This document shows positions 44,401-51,356 of a stretch of DNA of 64,000 bases, piece after piece. Below the pieces are notes generated by a model. The model saw nothing but the letters and a program-made list of their open reading frames with translations. It did no database searches and had not been told where the DNA came from. A program made the translations under genes and the position numbers. Numbering within the stretch: the stretch's first letter is position 1; each line of letters begins with the position of its first letter. This stretch comes from Caryophanales bacterium UBA743 (lineage in GTDB: Bacteria; Bacillota_I; Bacilli_A; RFN20; CAG-826): the NCBI GenBank assembly GCA_002297365.1, contig DBKT01000010.1, positions 55,600 through 119,599 on the forward strand, read 5' to 3'.

Positions 44401-45620
44401 TAGACTTCTTTGCTATAATCCCAGTTCATCGCGCTGTTTTTAGCGCCACTTGCACTATTTGCATTTCCTAAATTCAAGATACAGTCTTCATATCTCGTTT
44501 CGAAATAACGATATCCAACATAGATACCTTCTTGATAAACAATATAGGCATGATTGTAAGCGTTGCTTGATCTGCTTTCTTGTGGCAAATCACCGTATTT
44601 CTCAAATTGGTAAGCACCGGTGTTTTCAACAGATGGTGCAGAATCGTTGTCATATAAATATGTATCAACCAATCTTCCAGATGGATTTGCTTTACCAGAA
44701 ACAACATCGTATATGCCGTTGAAAGAAGCGTTGCCGCCCATTCCAACCCATAGACAAGAATCGATGTGTTGGTATTTGGAGATGTTCTTCATCTGCATTG
44801 GTGTGCCAGTGTTTAATAGCAACACCAAATTGGATATTTTGCCCTCTTCTCTCATGACATCGAGACTATCAAGGACACTTTTTTCGTTATAAGACAAATC
44901 GAGATAATTTTTCTCTAAGCATTCATCGGTATCAAACCAAGTGTCTCCATCTTCCGAGCCGTTTCTGGAAATAACCATGACGGCTGTGTTGTATTCACTT
45001 ATAGAATTAGCGATTTCTGTAGTGTTTAATTCACTCCAGCTTGCTTCATTGACGTTGAATTCTTTGTAGTGATTATCTTGCTTTCCATCAGGTCCAACCG
45101 ACGGATTGTGCATGCTAGATCCGCTTTTGTTCTGATAAAAATTCCATAATTTTTGATTTACTTGATACTTATTTTCTTTTTCGAAAGTTTCCTTCAATGA
45201 TGGGAAATCAGTCGTTGTAACGGCAACCTTGCCAGATCCATTACCAGTATACAAATAATTCTTTTGATTCGATTGAACACCAAAGAAGCTAATCTTTGAT
45301 GATTCTTTTAATGGTAAGCTATTATTCCTGTTCCATAATAAAACGCTGGCTTCAGAATTCGCTTCCCGTGATACTTGCATAGAGTTGTTTCTCATTGCAA
45401 TATCGTCATAAGAGCCATCTTCTTTTTTAAATGGCGACTTAAAATATTCGGTGTTGGTGTTTTCGCTTGTTATCTTTTGATAAGGTTCAATATGCAATGC
45501 GTAGTTTATCTGCGTTTCATATTCTTTGATGAAACTGTCCCCTACGAGCAAAATAGTGAACATGATTGCAAAGAAAGAAGATAAAAACCACCAAACGGTT
45601 TTGTTAAAGATTTTTTTCAT
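41460..45620 (-). CDS. Membrane-anchored GH3 glycosidase, permuted domains, fused to two CBM-like modules
   Basis: A 1386-residue protein. Order: N-terminal membrane segment (about 8-28); GH3 C-terminal domain first, opening EASVLLWNRNNSLPL; Fn3-like domain (VVQIYLQKPY to about 510); then the GH3 TIM barrel, with GTGAGIHRSTYGGRNWEYFSED, KHLVLND (about residue 815) and the nucleophile Asp in GLVETDS (about 888). A second membrane segment (about 976-999), a Lys-rich presumably cytosolic linker, a third membrane segment (about 1037-1062) and two EAE-type carbohydrate-binding modules (from about 1093 and 1238) follow. This topology puts both GH3 and CBMs outside. It is a beta-glucosidase/xylosidase-type enzyme whose sugar is unknown. 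It overlaps the small membrane gene by ATGA. Confidence 0.9.
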   Translation of the reverse strand: MKKIFNKTVWWFLSSFFAIMFTILLVGDSFIKEYETQINYALHIEPYQKITSENTNTEYFKSPFKKEDGSYDDIAMRNNSMQVSREANSEASVLLWNRNNSLPLKESSKISFFGVQSNQKNYLYTGNGSGKVAVTTTDFPSLKETFEKENKYQVNQKLWNFYQNKSGSSMHNPSVGPDGKQDNHYKEFNVNEASWSELNTTEIANSISEYNTAVMVISRNGSEDGDTWFDTDECLEKNYLDLSYNEKSVLDSLDVMREEGKISNLVLLLNTGTPMQMKNISKYQHIDSCLWVGMGGNASFNGIYDVVSGKANPSGRLVDTYLYDNDSAPSVENTGAYQFEKYGDLPQESRSSNAYNHAYIVYQEGIYVGYRYFETRYEDCILNLGNANSASGAKNSAMNWDYSKEVYYPFGYGLSYTQFEYTDYNVTKNGDKYRASLKVTNTGDVAGKDVVQIYLQKPYTEYDKQNKIEKASVELVGYAKTDLLAPGKSQTVVIDIDEYEFKSYDSYNKKTYILEKGDYYLSFGKNAHDALNNILAQKGKSASSGMDYDGNKNFAKKFNYKDDDFVKYSKSKTNVQVTNQFDNADLNLYEGTSDQKITYLSRNDWKNTYPKKVELNALNATMVKDMQYTHGIEIDESAKMPKYRSVTSPIGELTLASMMDKEFDDPLWEDLLNQMSFKETTQLCGVGSHIINGVTSISSPSVLAHDGPAGVKTDTPKSTRNGDVDTFMAFPSGINLASTWNNELVKKVCNAFSLEMMHANVGEIYGTGAGIHRSTYGGRNWEYFSEDSFLSGRILNYEVQGLQENGAIVNIKHLVLNDQEIYRCGGTTWANEQSIREIYLKAFEEAVTDGKANGVMSSLNRIGCIWAGKHKGLLTNVLRNEWGFVGLVETDSATGTYMREGGTRAEAIIAGNDLWLRGSNNIQELWGDYRNNPTVCQALRKSAKNILYVVAHSMAMNGIDSSTKIIKITPWYFNAMLGAEIAVGVITGACITLLVLSYIFTMKKKGNKKMDQKDNKEIEEISSETKKKPSLPKKKKQQLIIFGSVVVALSACIGIVAGVLANKKDDTPEPSGSNDVPAASGNVTPTSSEPVEDIQYFDYIIEAEHMNIINPTAAKITQKAHQCSNDNMIDHINGAESYRIDFYSPKNAPGELNISLPSNADVVVKDNIKEIKINGKAVSIDQEATCKVLTNWYKATSEHIATVNFTKGINVIEIVPFAESVVNFDYFELLDVQAELREVNKYEAEDYFTTSEEFAESTYARECGAASNGKWVNKSQNATFNFKFNSDKAAKADLYASMPFGANTTTWSALFESITVNGKAYTFGSEEGQWADASINSPHWYTNFPFKMGTIDLVSGENTITMKPMATANFNFDFIDLLTDALTSAL

Positions 45621-45865
45621 ACCTCTCCCTCAGTAGGCCCACTAAACAAAATTTTCATTGTTATTGATGTCAGTAAGCCAATTACAGAAATTACATCAAC
45701 AACAAATAGAAGAGTTTGCCACCAATTATCAAACAATGTTGCATAACCTGACGTTTCTGCTTCAATCGCATTCAACAATAAGTAAGCAAAGATTATTGCG
45801 AATGTGGCATAGAAAGTAATGATAGCAAAAACTCCTATGAAGATACCCCAGTGTATCTTTTTCAT
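45617..45865 (-). CDS. Small two-span membrane protein, GH3 operon 1 partner
   Basis: An 82-residue protein from the ATG at 45865, which follows GAAAGGAGG. Two hydrophobic segments lie near residues 5-28 and 48-72. Its stop overlaps the GH3 start as ATGA, so the two are translationally coupled. It is the first gene after the CRE/LytTR-controlled promoter. A chaperone or complex partner role is inferred from position only. Confidence 0.75.
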   Translation of the reverse strand: MKKIHWGIFIGVFAIITFYATFAIIFAYLLLNAIEAETSGYATLFDNWWQTLLFVVDVISVIGLLTSITMKILFSGPTEGEV

Positions 45866-45885
45866 ATTTCCTCCTTTCAAACGCC

Positions 45886-45935
45886 TGTAAGCGCTTTCTA
45901 AAAAGGATATTATTCGCTTATGTAACCGCTATCAA
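45886..45935 (-). promoter_or_regulatory. Promoter of GH3 operon 1 with two CRE-like sites
   Basis: On the minus strand TTGATA (45930-45935), a 17-bp spacer and TAATAT (45907-45912). TGTAAGCGCTTTCT (45886-45899 on the plus strand) is a perfect CRE just after the +1. TGTAACCGCTATCA (45921-45934) is a 13/14 match over the -35. Both placements favour repression by CcpA or another LacI-family protein. Confidence 0.7.
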
Positions 45936-45943
45936 TCGCTCTA

Positions 45944-45973
45944 GCATATTCTAGATTTTGAATGCATATTCTA
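45944..45973 (-). promoter_or_regulatory. Paired LytTR-type direct repeats upstream of GH3 operon 1 promoter
   Basis: GCATATTCTA occurs at 45944-45953 and 45964-45973, 20 bp apart, with the proximal copy ending 8 bp before the -35 box. The distal copy covers the stop codon of the sensor-kinase gene. The same pair, with the same spacing, occurs upstream of the LytTR regulator gene. Confidence 0.7.
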
Positions 45974-47305
45974 TTGTTTTGAGACCGGAAACATGATGTT
46001 TAAAATGAATACATCACCGTCAATTTCGACATTTAGAGTACCACCATATTTTTCGGTAATCATTTTGATTGATTGCATGCCAAAGCCATGGTAATTCTTA
46101 TCTTTTTTAGTGAGTGGCAATCCGTCATCAGACAAATCGATTTCCCCACTAAAATAGTTATCCACCTTAATTGCAATGAATTTTTCTATTTGGTGAATAT
46201 TAACCCCTATGCATTTCTTATCTTTGTTCTCCATTGAAGAGACTGCATTTATCGCGTTATCTAAAATATTGCCGAAGAAAGAATATAAATCCCCTTCTTT
46301 GAAGAAAAAAAGATCGCATTCCCCTACCATACATGTCAAACGAATGTCTTTTTCGTTACATAAAAGACTTTTTTCGGTCAGAATAATGTCCAATACTTCA
46401 TTCCCCGTTTTTATGTTTGCATCGTAAATAGATATTGCTTCTTGAAGGTCTTTGACAAAATCTTGATCGATTTTGCCCTTTAAGGCATATTCGTTAATCT
46501 GATGCTTCATGTCATGACATTTCAAATTGATGATTTTGATATTCTCTTTTTGGAGATCGTATTGTTTTTGAGCTTGTCTGAGCGCTTCTTGCATAGTGGC
46601 CATCTCATTCGACATGTCTTTCGTATTGATAAGACTATATTCAATATAAAAAACGAGCGCACAGCATAGGATATTATAAAAATAAAGCACGCAGTCTTTT
46701 AATCTCGTATCCGTCATATACGTGACGATAGCGTTAATAACGACGTCCACCATCAAAATTAAACCCGTAAAGAGCAATAGAGTCGTGGATTTGAATTTGA
46801 TTGTTTCAGCCGCTTTTAATTTGGAAGCAAAAAGGATGTAAACACCCCAGTAACAAAATAGAAAAATGTCCACATAAGATAGAATAATGATAATCGTTCT
46901 CTGATCGAAATTGGCTAAATCCAGAGGGTTAGAACTATATAAATCGCTAGAATTTATCCATCCTATAGAGGAAAAGATCAAAACGTATATTCCATAGGCA
47001 AAATGCCTAATCGTATAAGAGGCTATGGCGCAAAAAAACGCATAGCTCCAAGAAATTTTAAAAACAAATTTGATATGAAGAAAAGCAATGGCGAACAAAA
47101 AGATGAACATAATCGCCGTATACCAGCTCGTATAAGCGTATTGAAGCGGCAAGGGATATAAAAAAGTCATAAGAAACGAAACAAGAACGGCCCCTATTAC
47201 TCTCAATGGAAAGCGTTTTCTTTTAGGCATTCTAAAAGCAAATAGATATTCGCTCACTAATATCTCGACGATGAACAAAATCTTGTAAAAGAACAAACTA
47301 CTCAT
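45971..47305 (-). CDS. GHKL sensor histidine kinase, AgrC-like (system 1)
   Basis: I choose the ATG at 47305, which overlaps the regulator's stop as ATGA; 444 residues. Six or seven membrane segments fill the first 225 residues, followed by a coiled-coil-like linker and the phospho-acceptor segment NLKCHDMKHQINEY. The GHKL ATPase has NILDNAINAV and GFGMQSIK. This layout is typical of AgrC/ComD-type receptors, which usually sense peptides; here no precursor peptide gene is seen and the neighbours are glycosidases. Partner: the LytTR regulator encoded just upstream. Confidence 0.92.
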   Translation of the reverse strand: MSSLFFYKILFIVEILVSEYLFAFRMPKRKRFPLRVIGAVLVSFLMTFLYPLPLQYAYTSWYTAIMFIFLFAIAFLHIKFVFKISWSYAFFCAIASYTIRHFAYGIYVLIFSSIGWINSSDLYSSNPLDLANFDQRTIIIILSYVDIFLFCYWGVYILFASKLKAAETIKFKSTTLLLFTGLILMVDVVINAIVTYMTDTRLKDCVLYFYNILCCALVFYIEYSLINTKDMSNEMATMQEALRQAQKQYDLQKENIKIINLKCHDMKHQINEYALKGKIDQDFVKDLQEAISIYDANIKTGNEVLDIILTEKSLLCNEKDIRLTCMVGECDLFFFKEGDLYSFFGNILDNAINAVSSMENKDKKCIGVNIHQIEKFIAIKVDNYFSGEIDLSDDGLPLTKKDKNYHGFGMQSIKMITEKYGGTLNVEIDGDVFILNIMFPVSKQ

Positions 47306-48021
47306 ATGGAATTCCCACCGGAATTGCAAAGATATTTCGTTAACGCTTTGCAAAATTCTTTTCTTTTAGGGGCAGAAATTTGCAAACTATCATTGCCAAC
47401 GATAACGGTATTGTCACTTATCTCTTTCACAAAACGTAAATTAACGAGATAACATTGGTTGCATAAAGCAAAGTTGCTGTCATTTATTTCCTCAATGACT
47501 TTTTTCAATGTTCCGCTCGTGACAATATTTTCCTTTTTTAAATGATAGACCAATACATGTTTGTTCACTTCCACATACAAAATATCAAAAATGGAAACGA
47601 CTTTCTTTCCGCCACGATAATTGATGATGACTTTTTTGTTTTGATTGCTTAATAAGCTCTTGAAAATACGTTTGAGCTTAATAGCAAAATCCTCGTAATT
47701 AAAAGGCTTCACAATGAAATCAAAAGCGTTAACGAAATAGCCTTTTACGGCATATTGCATAAGGTTAGTAACAAAAACAATCATCACGTTTTTGTCCATT
47801 TCTCTTAATTTAACGCTCGCATCAAGTCCGTTTGTTCCGGGAAGTTCTATGTCCATGAACACTAAATCAAAATTGTTTTTATAATCGTTTAGGAAAGAGT
47901 CCGCGTTGTTATATATTCTTGTTGTAATAATGATTCCGTGTTCGTCAGCAAAAGCATTCAAATACTTTTCAGTCTGTCTTGCTACATCCACTTCATCTTC
48001 TACAATGGCAACATTGAGCAT
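47302..48021 (-). CDS. LytTR response regulator, AgrA-like (system 1)
   Basis: I choose the ATG at 48021 (MLNVAIVEDEVD), with AAGGA upstream; 239 residues. The receiver domain has the acidic pair ED at 8-9, the phospho-Asp in FMDIELPG (about residue 58) and the Lys in IVKPFNYED. The LytTR DNA-binding domain begins near residue 130 (FDILYVEVNKHVLVYH) and ends LCNQCYLVNLRFVKEI and later SAPKRKEFCKALTKYL. Paired GCATATT repeats upstream of its own gene and of GH3 operon 1 are probable binding sites. It is the first gene of the operon, before the kinase. Confidence 0.93.
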   Translation of the reverse strand: MLNVAIVEDEVDVARQTEKYLNAFADEHGIIITTRIYNNADSFLNDYKNNFDLVFMDIELPGTNGLDASVKLREMDKNVMIVFVTNLMQYAVKGYFVNAFDFIVKPFNYEDFAIKLKRIFKSLLSNQNKKVIINYRGGKKVVSIFDILYVEVNKHVLVYHLKKENIVTSGTLKKVIEEINDSNFALCNQCYLVNLRFVKEISDNTVIVGNDSLQISAPKRKEFCKALTKYLCNSGGNSI

Positions 48022-48067
48022 AAAACAATCCTTGTCTTCGTCTTTATTTATGAATTCTATTTTAAGA

Positions 48068-48096
48068 TAAAATCCCTTAATAATTAAGAATTGCAA
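48068..48096 (-). promoter_or_regulatory. Candidate promoter of LytTR-kinase operon 1
   Basis: TTGCAA (48091-48096 on the minus strand) is placed 8 bp from the proximal GCATATT repeat, as in GH3 operon 1. The -10 is weak (TTTTAT at an 18-bp spacing), as often seen where an activator is needed. Confidence 0.4.
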
Positions 48097-48104
48097 CTCA
48101 AAAT

Positions 48105-48134
48105 GCATATTCTTGAATTATTATGCATATTTTA
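48105..48134 (-). promoter_or_regulatory. Paired LytTR-type direct repeats upstream of regulator gene
   Basis: GCATATTCTT (48105-48114) and GCATATTTTA (48125-48134) are 20 bp apart, identical in spacing and nearly in sequence to the pair at 45944-45973. This supports positive autoregulation. Confidence 0.7.
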
Positions 48135-48218
48135 CTTATAGAGCATCACTTTTTATATTCTTCATTTCTTTGAATGTCATTAAATGAAGCGTTTTCCCTT
48201 CCTATGTATTTTTTCTAA

Positions 48219-48264
48219 AACAAAAAGGTACATTCCTTTCGAATATGAATGGTGATGTACCTTT
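48219..48264 (-). terminator. Terminator of GH3/rhamnosidase operon 2
   Basis: AAAGGTACAT and ATGTACCTTT form a 10-bp stem with a 21-nt loop. The minus strand continues CCTTTTTGTTTTAG. Confidence 0.8.
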
Positions 48265-48272
48265 AAGATTGT

Positions 48273-50831
48273 TTATAAAGTGGCTTCGAATGTGTAATTG
48301 CCATGGCTACGGATATAGACTTCTTTGTTTGGCAAAACGATTTTCGCTTCCGAACCGTATGGGACAGACACCTCAAGTTTGAATTGCTTGTCTTTGATTT
48401 CCCAGAAGACTTCAATTGTCCCATACGGGGTTTTTGTATGCGCTTTAGCATATGTCAAGTTTCCGCCGATTAAAGGCTTCACTAAGAAAGAACGGTAGCC
48501 CGCTTCAAGCGGCTCTATGCCTGCAACCCGTCTATAAAGGAAGTCGCCAACCGCTCCTGAAGCATAATGGTTGTAGGAAATCATACCTCCAGTGCCGTCT
48601 TCTCCAATTGGGCATTCTCCATTTTCATTTAAGCCATCCCATCTTTCCCAGATAGTTGTCGCTCCCACTTTCACTTCATATAGCCAGGAGGGGCATTTTG
48701 TATTCTCAAGCATCTTATAAGCGGTATCCGCATAGCCATTGTCCGCCAAAGCGAAAAGGATATATGGAGTCCCAGGGAAGCCCGTACCGATGCAATAATG
48801 ATTCTTCTCCACTAGTTTCTTAAGGTTCATGGCTGCAAAGGAAACGTTTTCTTCCTTGAACATATGGAACTCTAAAGGCAAGACATATCCTGTTTGGAAT
48901 TCGTTTAAGAGCTTTCCTTTGTGATCGGTGAAAACGGATTCATAGGCTTCGGAGACATTTTGCGCCAATTCTTTGTAATAGACCTCATCTTCTTTCTTAT
49001 TGAGAATATGCGCGACATTCGAAAGAATCGTTGAGGTGTTTTTTAAAGAGGCCGTTGCCGTCCATTTGCTGCGTTTCTGCCAATCGCTCATTTTTGAGAC
49101 ATCGGGCGCTACCCAATCTCCAAAATGGAAGATAGAAGGTGTGTGCCAGATATAACGATGCTTTCCCACTCCGAAATGAGCCCAGAATTTACAAGCGTTG
49201 ACGTATTTCTTCATGGATTTATAGGATTTCGTCAGAATCGTTTTGTCGCCGTTTTTTTCATAAAGAGCCATTGGAACAAGCAAAGAGGCGTCTCCCCAGA
49301 AATCCACGGCCATTTTCGGCATGGTTACAGGGAAAGCGTAACGATGGGAGGGAATCGTGTTTGGAAGGCCTCCGCTATGAAGCTGCTCTTTTCTTAAATC
49401 CAGCAGCCATTTTTCTAAGAAACGACTGACATCAAAATTAAAGCAGGCCGTTTTGGCAAACACGGCGATATCACCCGTCCATCCCATTCTCTCATCTCTT
49501 TGAGGGCAATCCGTAGGAATGTCCACAAAATTGGATTTGCTGGACCAGATAATGTTTTTCTGCAAGCGATTAATCAAAGGATTGGAGCATTCGAAATCGC
49601 CGATTTGCTCAATGTCCGAATAAAGGGCGAATGCTTCGATATCTATATCCTCTATGCTTTCAATCCCTTCAATGGAAACATAACGGAAGCCCATATACGT
49701 TAAAGTTGGGGAAAAGCTTTGCTCCCCATCCTTGCAAATATAGGTGAGGCTCGCTTTCGCACTACGAAGGAAAGCAACATTCAAATCCCCATCGCTTTTT
49801 AGGATTTCCGCATGCTTAATGACGATGCGTTGGCCTCTTTTCGCTTTTTTGAGATGAAAAGAGACGACACCGGCAAAGTTTTGACCGAAATCCACAATCC
49901 ATTTGTTTTGGTTGGAGAGTTTTTCTATTTTCTGAGGCAGCAATCTTTCATGAGCGATCACCTTTGAGCCGTAATCGAGAAGAAGCTCTGGACGAATCTT
50001 CACTTTTTCATAGGACGCTTGATGGAATTGAATATCTTCTAGCCCAATTCTGGCATCATAGCTTTCCCCATCATAAAAATCTGCCATAAGAACGGGTGAT
50101 TCATGGCTTACTTGCCAGCTTTCATCCGTACCAATGACCTCTTTTGTGCCGTCTTCATATTCAAGGCGAATATCGCAAAGGAGAGCTTGCCTATCCGCGA
50201 CATCACGATTTTTTCTTGTCATGACAAAAGAACCGACTGCCCATCCACCTGCCACCTCAAAATAGAAGGCATTCTCCTTTTCGAGAAGATCTGCGACATC
50301 ATACACCTGATATTGGAGCTCATGGCGGTAAGAGGTGAAACCTGGGGCGAAATAAGCCTTCCCCACCTTCTTTCCATTCAAGACAAAATCGTAGATGCCT
50401 AATGCTGTGGCATAGACTTTCGCTGATTTTATTTTTTTCGCTAAAGCAATCTTTTTCTTGAAAATCAAAGGTTTTGGGGAGACGCCTTTTTCTTTAAAAA
50501 GATAATCTTTGTCGGTAATCCATTTTCCATGAAAGGGAGATCCTAAATAACCTGTTTCATAAATAAGTTCTTTTTTGTCTTTTCTTCCTAATGTGTCCTC
50601 TGCTTCCAAAGTGGCAACATATTGGGTAAAGGGTTTTAATTCTTGGCCTTTATAAATGATTCCCGTTTGCGAAAGAGTTTCGATTTTCCATCCATTCATC
50701 TTTAAAATTGCCGATTTCAAAAAAGAATTCGCTTCATCAGAGGAACATGAAAAGCTAAAAGACGGATTCCTTTCGTCAGAATGGCATTCTTTAGAAAGAT
50801 GATTTGCTTTGAATTCAGTGATTTTAAACAT
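48273..50831 (-). CDS. Alpha-L-rhamnosidase (GH78)
   Basis: An 852-residue cytosolic-type enzyme without signal peptide. It shows the GH78 layout of beta domains then an (alpha/alpha)6 barrel. The signature VDIPTDCPQRDERMGWTGD lies near residues 440-458, later GDWVAPD near 572 and a C-terminal beta-sandwich ending in LPNKEVYIRSHG. It releases terminal alpha-L-rhamnose from oligosaccharides, glycosides or pectic chains. AGGAAAGG precedes the ATG. It is the third gene of the operon after a GH3 protein and a membrane protein. Confidence 0.96.
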   Translation of the reverse strand: MFKITEFKANHLSKECHSDERNPSFSFSCSSDEANSFLKSAILKMNGWKIETLSQTGIIYKGQELKPFTQYVATLEAEDTLGRKDKKELIYETGYLGSPFHGKWITDKDYLFKEKGVSPKPLIFKKKIALAKKIKSAKVYATALGIYDFVLNGKKVGKAYFAPGFTSYRHELQYQVYDVADLLEKENAFYFEVAGGWAVGSFVMTRKNRDVADRQALLCDIRLEYEDGTKEVIGTDESWQVSHESPVLMADFYDGESYDARIGLEDIQFHQASYEKVKIRPELLLDYGSKVIAHERLLPQKIEKLSNQNKWIVDFGQNFAGVVSFHLKKAKRGQRIVIKHAEILKSDGDLNVAFLRSAKASLTYICKDGEQSFSPTLTYMGFRYVSIEGIESIEDIDIEAFALYSDIEQIGDFECSNPLINRLQKNIIWSSKSNFVDIPTDCPQRDERMGWTGDIAVFAKTACFNFDVSRFLEKWLLDLRKEQLHSGGLPNTIPSHRYAFPVTMPKMAVDFWGDASLLVPMALYEKNGDKTILTKSYKSMKKYVNACKFWAHFGVGKHRYIWHTPSIFHFGDWVAPDVSKMSDWQKRSKWTATASLKNTSTILSNVAHILNKKEDEVYYKELAQNVSEAYESVFTDHKGKLLNEFQTGYVLPLEFHMFKEENVSFAAMNLKKLVEKNHYCIGTGFPGTPYILFALADNGYADTAYKMLENTKCPSWLYEVKVGATTIWERWDGLNENGECPIGEDGTGGMISYNHYASGAVGDFLYRRVAGIEPLEAGYRSFLVKPLIGGNLTYAKAHTKTPYGTIEVFWEIKDKQFKLEVSVPYGSEAKIVLPNKEVYIRSHGNYTFEATL

Positions 50832-50882
50832 AAATGGAACCTTTCCTAAGAAAGGGGCCGCATTTTTGCGACCCCTAATATT

Positions 50883-51341
50883 TTATCTCTCTGTAGGTTT
50901 TTTGAAAAAATTTGCAACAATGGAGAGTAAACCAGAGAAGAACATGAATGCCGTTGCTACAATAGCCCCGGCGCAAGATTGATGGGCAACAACGTTTCCC
51001 GCTTCTAGATCCGATCCTAAAGCGACGCCATAGTAATAAATACGATCGCTTAAGAAATAGATGGCCGCCCCGAAGAGGAGGAAAGGCACTGCTGCAGAAA
51101 GAATATCGCAAACAATATCCACGATTTTATTCCCTTTAATTGGGGTAAAAGCAATCGCAATGTTTGCAATGACGCATACCAATGCGAGCACTAAGAAGAG
51201 AATGATTTCAAAAGAAACGTTCGCTTCTATGAAATAAGGGAGAGCCTTATTCACGAAGTAAAGAATCATTGAAATGAGAGTAAATAAGCCCAAGGCAACA
51301 TTCAAAATAAAGGTCAGACCTTGTTTTTTTAAGAATTCCAT
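50883..51341 (-). CDS. Four-span membrane protein, GH3 operon 2 partner
   Basis: A 152-residue protein with hydrophobic segments near residues 10-30, 43-65, 75-97 and 120-142. CGGAGG precedes the ATG, 15 bp after the GH3 stop. The family is not recognised. Like the 82-residue protein of operon 1 it sits next to a membrane-anchored GH3 gene, so a role with the surface enzyme is possible. Confidence 0.8.
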   Translation of the reverse strand: MEFLKKQGLTFILNVALGLFTLISMILYFVNKALPYFIEANVSFEIILFLVLALVCVIANIAIAFTPIKGNKIVDIVCDILSAAVPFLLFGAAIYFLSDRIYYYGVALGSDLEAGNVVAHQSCAGAIVATAFMFFSGLLSIVANFFKKPTER

Positions 51342-51356
51342 TTTATTTTCCTCCGT

